Assembly: GCA_001584585.1 (NCBI GenBank)
Contig: LSYV01000005.1
Coordinates: 3,869,869 to 3,933,868 of the forward strand
Length of the DNA stretch: 64,000 bases
Source of the DNA: Gonium pectorale
Taxonomy: Eukaryota > Chlorophyta > Chlorophyceae > Chlamydomonadales > Volvocaceae
Direction: 5' to 3'
Shown: in pieces, positions 44,657 to 56,100 of the stretch
Numbering within the stretch: the stretch's first letter is position 1
Layout: each line of letters starts with the position of its first letter
Program-made: the position numbers and the translations under genes
The notes under the pieces: model-generated
What the model saw: only the letters and a program-made list of their open reading frames with translations
Database searches by the model: none
What the model was told of the DNA's origin: nothing

Positions 44657-45769
44657 TCACGACCCGCCGCCGTTGTTCGCCGTGAGGACGCCTCGCCCAG
44701 CAGCCGCCATTGCCGCTGCCGCGGCTGCCGCCGTCAGGTCTGAGCTGGCGCCCATTACCGCCAGCAGGGACGGGTCCATGCCCGGCCACATGCCCGGCAG
44801 CGGCGCTCCCAGCACCATGCCCGCCGAGCCCTGCATGTCCACGTCGGCTGCGAGTGGCAGCGGCAGCTCCGGCTGCGGCGCCGGCAGCGGCGTCGCCAGG
44901 TCGCACACTGGCATGGCGGGCGGGCAGCCCTCCGGCTGCGGCGCCGGGTACTGGAACATGGGCCCGAAGTTGACGCTGACCGTCGCGCCCTCAGACTGCT
45001 CTGGCATCGTGTACAGAGAGACCGCGGGGTAGTACGTGCCCTCGTTGAAGTCCCGGAACGCGACACCCTGATACTGGCCGTTGACGCTGAAGGCGATGAC
45101 GCTGCCGGGCAGCGGCTCCGGGTCAGGCTCCACGTCCTCGATGCGCATCCACCTTCCCTTGTACTTGGCGTACTCGTTACCCTGCGGCTCCAGCGTCCGC
45201 CCGCCCTTGGGCAGGTAGATGTACATGCCGATGACGTCCCCTTCGCTGAATGGCTGGCCGAAGGGCTCGCGCAGGCCGTTGCTGACCTTGCTGCCATCGA
45301 CGTCGCGGTAGCTGAAGCCGAACGTGTCGTAGCCCACGGGCGCCTGCAGCTCCGCCTTGCGCGTACACCAGCCGACGCGGCAGTGGCCGGTCTTCCCGGT
45401 GTGCACGACGCGCACCTCGCAGTACAACGCGCCCTCATGTGTGCCGTGGCTGCCGCGCGCGGTGCGGAAGCCCTTGTGGCCCGTCACGCTGAGCCGGTCC
45501 TCGCTGAGCTGCAGCTGCGCGGCCTTGTACACCTTGGAGATCAGCACCTTGTGCGGGTCGTCATGACCATCTTTGGGGGCGCCCTCGTAGCGAAGGCGGA
45601 CGAGGTTTATCTTCTCCTTGACCTCCACCTCCTCTGCCTGGGGCAGTGGCCTGCCCGGGCCCTGGCGCCGCCGGCCCGCCTTGGCGTCATTCTGCGACTG
45701 CTGCTTCTTTGAGCGGCCCGGTGCTGATGCTCCGGCATCCGCAGCGACGGTGCGCGCGCGATCGCTCAT
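44657..45769 (-). CDS. ASH2-like SPRY-domain protein (COMPASS subunit candidate)
   Basis: A single uninterrupted 370-codon frame begins at the ATG at 45769. Residues about 110-270 form a SPRY domain of the ASH2 type: GALYCEVRV, RVGWCTRKAELQAPVGYD, FGFSYRDVDGSKVSNG, GDVIGMYIYLP and IAFSVNGQYQGVAF in order. ASH2 is a core subunit of COMPASS/Trithorax H3K4 methyltransferase complexes; the plant counterpart is TRAUCO. The N-terminal 50 residues are basic and disordered, with KKQQSQNDAKAGRRRQ as a possible nuclear signal. The C-terminal 100 residues are Pro/Ala-rich. The animal PHD/winged-helix region is absent, as in plants. It is the only clearly intronless gene of its size here. The ATG lies 415 bases from the divergent PRP39 start. 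Confidence 0.88.
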   Translation of the reverse strand: MSDRARTVAADAGASAPGRSKKQQSQNDAKAGRRRQGPGRPLPQAEEVEVKEKINLVRLRYEGAPKDGHDDPHKVLISKVYKAAQLQLSEDRLSVTGHKGFRTARGSHGTHEGALYCEVRVVHTGKTGHCRVGWCTRKAELQAPVGYDTFGFSYRDVDGSKVSNGLREPFGQPFSEGDVIGMYIYLPKGGRTLEPQGNEYAKYKGRWMRIEDVEPDPEPLPGSVIAFSVNGQYQGVAFRDFNEGTYYPAVSLYTMPEQSEGATVSVNFGPMFQYPAPQPEGCPPAMPVCDLATPLPAPQPELPLPLAADVDMQGSAGMVLGAPLPGMWPGMDPSLLAVMGASSDLTAAAAAAAMAAAGRGVLTANNGGGS

Positions 45770-46184
45770 CTGCCGCGATGACGCTCTACGAGGACGCCAT
45801 CTGATACAGGTGAAGTATGTAGGGAACGGCTCGCGCAGAGACGATCAGCGTTCCAAAGAGGACAAGGCTCTGGCGCAGCTCGCGGGCTGCTTTCTTCTTG
45901 TCGGGACGGCGAGGAGGGGCGAACATCCTGGAATGGATGATGAGACACTGATTATCGCTAGACACTTGATGAAATTTGCAAACCGTCCTGCCCTGGTTCG
46001 GGCGGCTTGTTTACGACACAGCTCTAATTCCTCAAAGGAATTCCTGACATCAATCACTCCTGATCACTCCAAAGCTGCTTTATCTGAACATTATAGTTTG
46101 CGTTCCAATTACTGAACGAATTTTCGCGGGGATCGGCTGACCAGCGCAGCGCTCACAAAGGAGCCCTAGGGTGCCTTGGGCGCC
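45770..46184. promoter_or_regulatory. Head-to-head intergenic region (ASH2-like / PRP39)
   Basis: 415 bases between divergent start codons, therefore a candidate bidirectional promoter. No specific element assigned. Confidence 0.4.
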
Positions 46185-49100
46185 ATGGAGGTGGATATGG
46201 AGGCCGAACAGGTGGCGCAGCAGGAGGGAGCGCAGGAGGGCGCCAAGGAAGCAGCCCCGCCGGGTGCGAGCAGTCGGATGGGCGGGGTTCTCCGCAGGGG
46301 ACGCAGGCGGGGTTGACATGAGGCCCCCCTCCCTGCCAATACAACTTGCTTGCCTTTACACCCTTTATTCCGCAGCTCCCCCGAATCCGGACCTGGAGGC
46401 GTACGCCCAGCGCTGGGCGACCGTACAGGCTGACCCCCAGGACTTCAACACATGGACCTCTCTGCTCACCATTGCGGAGCGCCTGGTGAGCTGAAGCGGC
46501 GGACTGTTCCCCGCCCCGCTGGTTTCGCCAGGCAGCCTGCTGTATAAGGGCGCGCACGATACGACGCATGCCAGGTCCCTCCTTCCGCCAGCCGCGCCGG
46601 AGGGTCTCCGTTGGGTCACATCTTACAGCCGCCAGAGCCTATGTCATGCAGCCTCCAGGCTCGTAGATACTTGTTAGCTGCCAGCTTTGCGGCGTATAGG
46701 GTCCTGTTCGCGAGGTGAAGGCGGCGGCGATGGGGAGGCCCGCCGGACTGCGGAGGCCGCCCGGGTTGCGGCACCATGGGCCCATCAGCCCCCTTCCGCT
46801 CTCCTCCAACTACCAGACCAGCCGCCCCAGCTGCCAGCATGCGGTCGCGCTCTTAGACCCGCGTGCACGTTTGCGCGCAATCCCGGATGCATGCAGGACG
46901 ACATGGAGAAGGTCCGGGCTGCCTATGACGCCTTCCTGGCCGAGTACCCCCTCTGCTACGGCTACTGGAAAAAGTACGCGGACGCCGAGGTACGGCACCA
47001 GAGCACGGACATGGCGGCCCACGTGTACGAGCGAGGCGTGGCTGCGACGCCGTACAGTGCCGACCTGTGGGCCCATTACGCGGCCTTCAAGAAGGGTCTG
47101 CCCGACGCGTCGCCCGACGATGTGCGCAGGTGGGTCAGGAGGTCTCGTGCGGTACGGCACGTCGGTACTTCAGTACTGTACGGCACGGCGACCAGACCGA
47201 AGGGAGATAGCGGCACTGTTGCAGAGCAAGGCCTTCGCCGTACAGCGCGGCGTTAGCGCATGCAGGCTGTTGCGCGCCGCCAAACCTCTCTGTGTCCCGC
47301 CCTCCCGCCCTCCCTCCCTCCCTGCACCTCCCTGGTGATAACTGCGTGGTGGCGAGTGGCCCATCGGCGTGCTCATCTCAGTCTGCAAGACCGAAAATTC
47401 CCGGCGTACATACCTCGCCTCTTCTAGCTGCTGAGCGCCGGTGCGATCCCGTCATACCCATAACCTTTTAATTCCCCGCCATTCCGGTGCCGACTTTCCA
47501 CAGCATCTACGAGCGCGGCCTGGCGTACGTGGCCACCGACTACAACAGCCACACGCTGTGGGACAAGTACCTGTCGTTTGAGCAGGAGAAGGGCTCCACG
47601 CTGCACATCGCCTCGCTCTACTCGCGCGTGCTGGCGTGTCCCGTGCGGGACTTGGACCGATACTACTCAAGGTGGGGCTGGCGGCGGGGGCCGAACCGCG
47701 CACGGGCGTGGGAGGGACGAGGGCAGGCCGCGCATTCTCACCACCGTGGATGCGCCTGGAAGCGCGGGAGGGGAGGAGGTGCGGGCTGGCGGGAGGTGAG
47801 CGGAAGGGGCTGGAAGGAGGGATGCGTCGGTGCTGCGCGGCGCAGCGCTGGGCAATAGGGAGGAGGTGCTGGCTGCAGCGGGCTACTGGCGGCTCACTGT
47901 GTTGGCTCACTCGTGCGGCTCACTCGTTGTTCGCGCACGGACGTGCGCTGCGAGGTAGGCTCACTGCATGTGTCGGGGGCGGCCGGTCTCTCTTGCCTCT
48001 CCTTGGTTGTGGCGCCGGACCTGGTCCTCTTACGAAGCCAAGAATTTGCGTCCCCACACCATCTTGGCCCCCCCAGGGCTGCTACCCATGCCCACCTAAT
48101 GGCAGTCTCCTCGCCTCCTCCTCAACCGCTGCCCTCCAGGCCTGACCTCGCGCTCCCATACCTCACCCCTTCGCTCGACGCTCCCAATCCCAACGATGCC
48201 ATAGTCGCCTTCGTACTGACCGGCCCTCACTTCCCAACACCGCAGCTTCAAGTCGTACATCCAGCCGCTGGCCGCCGGCCAGATTGTGATGACACACGAC
48301 TACGACGTCATCCGCGCCCGCCTCGAGACGGAGCGGGCCGAGGAGCAAGCCAAGGCCGCCGCCAAGGCAGCTGAGGAGGCGAAGGCCAAGGCGGAGGCCG
48401 AGGCCAAGGCCAAAGCAGCAGGTGAGGGCGCCATGGCGACCTCGGCGGAGGGCGGCGCTGACGTCAAGGCCGAGGCCGCCGACGGCGAGGGCGGCGCAGG
48501 TGATACCGCGCCGGCGGAGGTGAAACAGGAGCCGGAGGCTGCCGCCGCCGCTGACGCGGCTGCTGCTGAAGCTGCGCCGACGGCAAACGGTGACGCGGAG
48601 ATGACGGAGGTAAAGCCCGAGGCTGCCGCCGCCGCCGCCGTCGATGCCGCTGCCACCGTCAAGGCCGACCCAGACGCCGCAGCCTCGGACGCCGCGGCCG
48701 ACGGTGCCGCCGCCGACGCGGAAGCACCCAAGGCCCCGCAGCCCATTGTGATTACGGACGAGGACGTCAAGCAGGTGCGCACCGCATGCGATGAGGTACC
48801 TAGAGGGAATACAACACATTGCAACCCACGGGTCTCACGAGCCCGAGACCTTGAAGCTCCCGGAGCGTGCCCCGACCCGAGCCTGGCGGCTAGCTGGCTG
48901 GTTGCGGCGGGCTGCCTTGAGCTGGGCCAGGAGAGCGTTGAAAGCGACGTTGACATAGCGTTAGGGTTGCTGCTCTCCCTACCTTCTCGCCATGCGCTCT
49001 CGGCACCTACACGCGATCGCCCACGCACTGGTGCTACAACACGCCGCTCCGTCCACGTCCAGGTGTGGGTGAAGCAGCACGAGGAGCTGTACGAGGCGAC

Positions 49101-52100
49101 CAAGGCGGAGCAGGGCCGCCGCAAGCCCTTCGAGGAGGCGGCGCGGCGGCCGTACTTCCACATCAAGCCGCTCGACGGTGTGCAGCTCTTCAACTGGATC
49201 CGCTACCTGGACTACATCGAGGGCCGCGGTGACCACACCGCCACCGTCACCGTCTTTGAGCGCTGCCTCGTAGCGTGCGCCAACTACCCAGGTGGGGACC
49301 GGCCGCCCTACCAGCCCGTTGCACTGCTGCAGTTCGGGAGGGGGGTGCGATGGCAGCCGGGAGTGGGCCCGCCGGCCGGCCATCACGACTCTGCCCACCC
49401 GGCCTCTGTGCGCGCTCGCCGAGCCGGCCCTCGCGGCCCGAAGGGCGGGGTTGTCATTGCGCTTGCTTGGGGTTGACATGACGGCTAGGGACCGCTCGAT
49501 ACAGGAATGCATGCCCAGGCTTGGGAGCGCAGAAGGCAGCGGCGGCAGCGCAGGCGCTCCAGGGGCTGTGCACATGCTACCGAACAGGGGCTGTGCTCCA
49601 GGGGCTGTGCACATGCTACCGAACAGGGGCTGTGCACATGCTACCGAACAGCGCCGCGTGGCGCCCAGCAATAGGCGTGCGCAGGAGGTGGTGGACGCGT
49701 GGTCTTCTTGGGTAGAGAGGAAGTGCTACCGGCCGATGACACCTCGGAAGGCTATGCACGCTGGCGTGGCAACCTTGGGGCTCACCGCACAGGATAGTGG
49801 CTCCAGGGGCGCTCTAGCAGTAGCTTGCAGTAGCTGCTGGGAAGCTGCAGTACCGTGTGGGGCCCCCGGCGCGACAGGGTCCGCTGATGCGTGGCGTGTG
49901 CCGTGTGGTCTGCAGGCTGAGCCCCTGAGAGCTTTCCGGGAAAGCTCCCTCCCCCAAACCGATCAAGGACGCAGCCCACACAGCGATCCTCATGCGGTAT
50001 GCAACTGGTGCAACTCTGCTGGGGAAAGCTGCTGCTGCTGCTGCCGTTGATTGCTCCTCGCCCCGCTGATGCTCGACGCACCCAAAGTCACGCCGCATGC
50101 CCCCTTCCTTTCCGCACCTTGCGGGGCCGCGCTGCGGGGTCCGCCTCGCCGGCCTCCAGCCAGCCGCCTCCGGACGGACGCGCGCCCCGGTGCACAGGCC
50201 CCGCCGCGCGCCCGTGCCCATGCGCGGGCCGCCTGGTATGTTGGGTACCGTTCGGGTGCCGAGCAGGTGAGCTCGGGGGAGCTGCCGCATCCTGCCGCAC
50301 CCATCTCCTCCGCACCCTTTCCGCCCCCGACCTCCTCGCTCACCCCTGCCCCTCCGCCGTCCGCCTTCCCGCCCTCCCTCCCTCCCTCCATATTGCTGCT
50401 GCTTCACCCGTCCGCCCTCCTCGTCGCCGTCCCCGCGGGCTTGCAACGCTGCCTGGGCCGACGACACGGCGTCGTCCCTTTCCGGTCGTTCCCGCCATTT
50501 CCGCGCCCAGAGTTCTGGCAGCGATACGTCCGCTACCTGGAGCGCACCGACTCGGCCTCCGCCAAGGCAGCGCTGGAGCGCGCGGTGCAGGGCTTCTGCA
50601 AGCGGCGGCCCGAGATGCATCTGTTCGCGGCCCACTACGACGAGCAGCACGGGGACGTGGAGGGCGCGCGCGGCCGCTTCCGGCACCTGCTCACCAATGT
50701 CGCGCCGCGGCTGCTGGAGGCGGTCACGGCGGCGGCCAACTTTGAGCGGCGGCAGGTGCGAGCGGAGTTGGTGTTGGTGTTGGTGGTGTGGAGCACAGGC
50801 GTGAGGGTGTTATGGGTGGAGGTGCTGCGGGGTGCACGTGTGCAACACGTGGTGCGGCGCTGGCCGTACGGCAGGGCGGTACTGGCGCAGTTGACAGCTT
50901 TGCGGAACATGCCCGTCGTGGGGGCAGACCCTGCAGGGCAGCCCCCTGCACGGTGGCTCACCTACACGACTTGGCGCATTGCCCGCGGTGTCCCTCTGCC
51001 CTTCAGCCACCGTCCTTGCGCTCGTGATCCTGCGGGACACGGTCTTACTCCAGCACGTTTCGCTGAGCTGTGTGCTCCCCCTACCCCACCGCCCCTCGCC
51101 CGACCGCTCACAGGGCAACATGAAGGCCGCGTGCTCCTACCTGTCGGAGCTGACCAACGAGGAGAAGGCGCGCGAGGGCTCCCGCATCTACCCCTTCCTG
51201 GCCATCCACTACGCCCACTTCCTGCGCAGCCACGGGGGAGACCTCGCGGAGGCGCGCAAGGTGTGCATGCCCAGGGCGGGCTCCGTGGAATGGGGTGACC
51301 TGTGAGACTCAGCAAGCGGGTACACGACCGCCGGTTGGCGGAGACTTGCAGTAGACGCCAAGGATGCGGACGAGACGGACGAGGCGGGAGCAGGCCCCGC
51401 GGGCTGCGTGCAGGCCAGCGCGGTTCTCTTCTTTTTCCTGCTCACACGAGGATGTCAGTAGACCAGACTTCCTTCAACGCCCCTTCCAGATCACCAACCA
51501 TTCGCTCACGCACCCCATGTATCTGTACGCATGCACTGCGCCAAGGCACTTGCGCCACTTCCCACATTCTGTGGTTGGTTCACCTGCATATCGTTTGCTA
51601 CCTGTCGCCATGAATTGGTCTGCAATCGTGTCGCCTGCCTGTCGCCAGGTCCTGGACGAAGCGCTGGCGCAGTGCCCCGGCGTGCGCAGTCTGTGGGAGG
51701 CTGCGGTGCACTTTGAGGAGCTGGTAGGCGGGCCGGAGGCCATCACCCGCGCGCTCGACCTGTACGACCGCTGCACGGCGGCGCCGCCGGAGGGCTCGGC
51801 CGCGGCAGCGGCGGCGGGGCGCACCTGGCCGAGCGCGACCGCGAGGAGCTGTCTGCGCGCTCGGTCGACTTTGCAGACATGTACGGCAGTCTGGAGCAGG
51901 TCAAGGCGGCTTCGGAGCGGCACGCGCAGCGCTACATGCTGCCGTCCACCGTGACGGCGGAGGCGCGCGCCGCCAGCACCGCCAAGCGCGTCGCCGAGGC
52001 GTCGGCCGGCGGCAGCGCCGCCAAGGCGCAGCGGTCTGACGCGGCGCCGTCGGCGGGCGCTGCGGGCGGCGTGCCGCCGCCGCCGCAGATGATGGCAGGG

Positions 52101-52241
52101 GCGGGGTACGGATACCCACCGCCGCCGCCAGCGGCGGCGGCCGCTGCAGCGGCGGCGTACGGGTCGTACTACGGGTACGGGCAATATCCTGCTGCGCCGC
52201 AGTACCCAGGCTACGGCGCTTATCCTGGGTACGGGTACTGA
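46185..52241 (+). CDS. PRP39-like U1 snRNP splicing factor (HAT repeats), frame break in last exon
   Basis: PRP39 is a half-a-TPR (HAT) repeat protein of the U1 snRNP that helps define 5' splice sites. Exons are 46185-46263, 46376-46485, 46897-47129, 47504-47671, 48246-48774, 49063-49291, 50511-50755, 51114-51260 and 51649-52241. HAT signatures include YPLCYGYWKKYADAE, YERGLAYVATDYNSHTLWDK, LFNWIRYLDYIEG, FWQRYVRYLER and VRSLWEAAVHFEEL. Exon 5 adds about 150 residues of Ala/Glu/Lys/Asp-rich sequence inside the HAT array. In the last exon the frame must shift by one base at about 51785-51825, in a GGCGGCGG run, to pass from CTAAPPEGSAAAAAA into HLAERDREELSARSVDFADM and the Pro/Gly/Tyr-rich tail ending YPGYGY. 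A base missing from the sequence is the simplest explanation. Confidence 0.9.
49561..49649. repeat. 25-bp intronic minisatellite
   Basis: Three copies of a 25-bp unit beginning AGGGGCTGTGCACATGCTAC, plus one 14-bp partial copy between the first and second, lie in PRP39 intron 6 (49292-50510). Confidence 0.85.
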
Positions 52242-53196
52242 GGTCTGGCAGTGGCCTGTGGCTGCGTGATCACTCGGCGGGGTGGAACTGCTTACGACGA
52301 CGTGACTGCTGCACGCGAAGACTCGGGAAGGTTTTCAGGTGGAAAAGGGAAATCTGCAAAGGAAGAGGGAGCCCACCGTACGGCCACACACATCCGAAGA
52401 CTTCCTCGCCTAGTCTGTTTGCCTTGTCTGTTTGCTTGCAGCATGTTCACAAGCACGCACGCATATTCGCACGACGTAACACATCCGAAGACGCGACGTT
52501 TCCGTGTGGGCTACGGCGGCTGTCGGGATGGGCCTCGCGTGGGCCCGTGCGCGTGGGAGGGCCTAGTATTTAAACCGTAACGTAACTGGACATGCTCTTT
52601 GAAGCGCTTGATGGTAACCCTTTGGGTTCGTGAGCCCGTGAACTCTGCGACTTCACCTCATGGCATGGATGCGATACCTGCGACACGTGCGGGTGCCGCC
52701 GAACTGATGTAACCGTCGCGGCGCCCTCCGTGCTCAAGGGCCAGACGGCTTGTCGGTCGGTCGAGCTCGTATCCGCATGTACACATGACAGCTCAGCCCA
52801 GCCCAGCGCAGCCGCACTTGCATCCCGCCAAGGAAAGGCTGACGCGGAGTCGCGGACCGAATTCTCAACAGCCAAGTCTTATCGTGCCCTGTGCCACGTA
52901 CGGCGAGGGACGGCGCGTCCTGCTTCCCACATACGACATACCCCACGCGCCGCACGCATAGCGTTAGCTACAATCCCGGTGTCCAGCTCCCGGTGCCTCT
53001 CGCGCGCCGTCCGCGCATCACCCCCACGCAAGCAGCTCGACATTTACATTGCGCCAACGAAACCTGCAGCATTGCTCGCTGCATCTATGTCCATCGCCGC
53101 AGGCGTATGCCTTCGCGGGCGGCGGGCAGCCTGCGGCGCCCGCAGCCCAGCTCTTATCATATCTTCACCAGCTCCCCAACCTTTCCAGCATCCCTG
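52242..53196. other. Convergent intergenic region
   Basis: Between PRP39 (+) and the kinase-like gene (-). A plus-strand frame from 53099 after a good acceptor could be read as an exon rich in Ala/Gln/Leu, but it runs into the kinase gene's last exon on the other strand and has no identified start, so it is not called. Confidence 0.5.
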
Positions 53197-56100
53197 CTAG
53201 CTCCTCGACGCCTCCACAAGGAGCTGCAGCAGCCCCTCCTCCGGGAGGACCGACCCGGGTGTCAGCAGCCGGATCACGCGCCAGCCGGGTCTGCGGTGCG
53301 GGGCGTGTCGGGGCAGCGAAAGGGCCATGCGTCGTGCAGGGGGCCTCCGGATGAAGCCGCGTGCTTGCGAGCGGCTGGCGCGCGTGCATGCAGGCGCCAT
53401 GCGTGCCGCGAAACGCGTGGGCGATGATCTCTCCGTGTGTACGGCGGGCGAGGGTTGCACGGCAGCTCCCCCTCTCCTTCCTTGCCTGGGAGCTGTCGGA
53501 CTCACCTCTGCGTCTGCATCAGGTAGGCCGCGTTGCCCGGGTCGGCGGCCACGGAGGCAGCCCCCATCGCGAGGCTCTGCGCCAGCCGGCCCCGCAGCAG
53601 CAGCGGCAGCAGCGCCAGCTCGTCGGCGCCCAGCGGCACCACCTCCTGGTAGCCAGCCTGCAGGGGCAGGAGGACGCAGGTACGCAACAATAATGTCATG
53701 GTCAAATAAACCGCATGGACGTTCACTCTGCGGAGATGAAGTGTGACTCACAGCCCTTTCGGGCGGTTTTGCATAGCAGCGCTATGCATGTAGGAAGCAC
53801 TCCAGTGGAATCATGGCTACGAGCATCCCGCCGGCACCGCAAGTCGTGTTCAACCGGCCTGCACCGTCCATGTAACCTTGGGTTACACTCACCAGCACGA
53901 GCCCTCCCACTGCCATCAGCCTCCGCAGTGTAGCATCGTCGTGATTATGGCCGGCGTCCCCGCAGCCCGCCGGCGGCTGACCGGTGGCGGTTTGCGGACC
54001 CACGCCGGGTCGATTGAGCGCCAGGAGGATGGTGTACAGAATCGTAATGGCCACCTCGCACACCTGCCCGCAAGGCACCGCATCGACAGGGTCCCGGGAG
54101 CCAAAAAAGATTAACCACCGTGTGGTTTCTATCGCCCGGGATTGCAGGTCGCGCGCGGTCCAAGCTCGACAACCGTACACTGCATGCGTGCGCCACAACA
54201 GCCGTTCTTGCTGTGGGGCTGGAGGAGACAGACCTGGGCGGGGAGCCACGCCGCAGCCTTGCCACGGGCCCAAACCCGAACCCGAACCCGAACCCCAACA
54301 CCCGCCCCAACACCCCGCCCACCCGGGGCATGATGGCCAGGTCACCGTAGTCGATGAGGCCGACCACCGTCCGTCCGTCGTCGCTCACCTGCGCAAAGGG
54401 AAGGGAGGATGGCAGTCGGCGACAGCAGCAGGATTGGCATATGTCTCAAGGCGCCCCGCCTAAGGCCACCTTCATGTCCGAGAGGTGCGTCCGACGGCGG
54501 AGGCCGCGCATCGCGGCGGCAAAGTGCACAACCTCCCGACCACTTGAAAACTGAACCCCTACGGCCAGTGGAAGCAGTCAAACCACCGCGACCAGCCTCC
54601 AGGTCACCCAACCAAAGGGCATTATTCAGATCCCCGTGGTCTACTGCCGTGGCCAGCCGTTACCGGTAGCCGTTACCGGTAGCCGTTACCGGTAGCTGTT
54701 GCCGGTAGCCGTTACCGGTAGGTTCCGAGCTACTGACCCGCCACGTACCACGCAGTTGTCGTCGTTGGCGTCCGCGTGGCAGACCTGGCGGGGCACGCCC
54801 GGGGAGGCCAGGCGGGGCGCCGCCCGCTCCAACTCGTCCGCGACGTGCAGCAGCATCGACCTGCAGCCGGCGTGCGCGGGCGGCAGGGAAGCGGCTGCGA
54901 ATGAGCGGCGTGGGTGGTAGCGTCTGTTGTACGGCGTGTGGCAGGTGTGTTAAGGGCGGTTCCGCGGCTGGGGTCCGCAACAGCAGCACCATCAACGTGC
55001 GATGACAGCACACGCCAGATCGTCCGCCTTGTACGGGCACAGGACTTCCGCGGGCACTGGCTGGCGACGCAATGCGCCCGTACAGCACGCTTTCCGGTAC
55101 ATGCTGTACGACGGCGCACCTGCGCTCCTGGTCAAAGGTCGACAGGTCGGGCACCAGCCTCCTGAGCACCTCGCAGCCCGCCTCCGGGTGCCAGTCGCTG
55201 CGACCGCACGCCGCCAGCGCCAGCGCCGGCGGCAGCCAGCCCGCCAGCGCCGCGGTCACCCGCCCCATCATGCGGCCCAAGGACCGGAGCAGCTCCGGCG
55301 TCTGCGCAGGCGCCGAGCGGGCGCGGTTCCGCGGTAGCAATGGTGAGAGCAGCCCACCACCATCGAGTCCGCGGCGTGCACTTCCTGCCCTAACCAATGC
55401 AGCACCGTGGTCCCCGTCCCATTCAAACCCCGTCCACATGTGGCATACGTAGCTCAGGGGTCAGGGGTCAGCTGCCCTGTCCAGACACGCGACCAGGCGT
55501 CATGCCCTCCGACACGGCGCGCTCAAGCCCGGTCCCTTGCTTGATGAGCGAGCCCGCACCCGCCCGCCAGCCCCGGACGGCGTGCGCCGTCCTCACCAAC
55601 ACCTGGAGTGCTGCATCCAACCAGACATGGTCGCCATGAGTGTGCGCAAAAGTACCAAGAGCAAGATGGTATCTCCCTCCGACAACCCACCAGGTGCTCG
55701 ACGCTCGACAGCAGGCGTCCTCGCACGTAGGTGACGCAGCGCACCACGTGCCAGTGCGCCGAGCCATTCGCCTCGTCGCCCAGCTCCGTCCCTTCCGCAC
55801 CCTCCGCCGCCGCACCGTCCATCTCCGCGCCGCCACCGGCGGCGGCCCCGGCGGCCCCAGAGGCGTCGGGGCACCGCGGCTGTGGGTGCGGAGCTGGGGC
55901 CGGTACGGGGTGGCAGACGCACGGCAGCTGGGCCCAGGCGATCCAGGATCCTGCAAGGAGGGAAAGGTGAAAATCAACCTGAGCAATAGCTCCCCGTACT
56001 GGGCCCTGGCGTTGTGGGAGCGCTGGCGTTTCCCATGCTCGCAACGCAGCTGAAGCGGCGGCTGGTGCACATGGTATTGACGATTGGCAACCTTGGTACC

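Noticed and set aside
53049..53354. Possible plus-strand exon with Ala/Gln/Leu-rich reading after a good acceptor at 53098
   Set aside because: No upstream exon was identified, and it overlaps the last kinase exon on the opposite strand.
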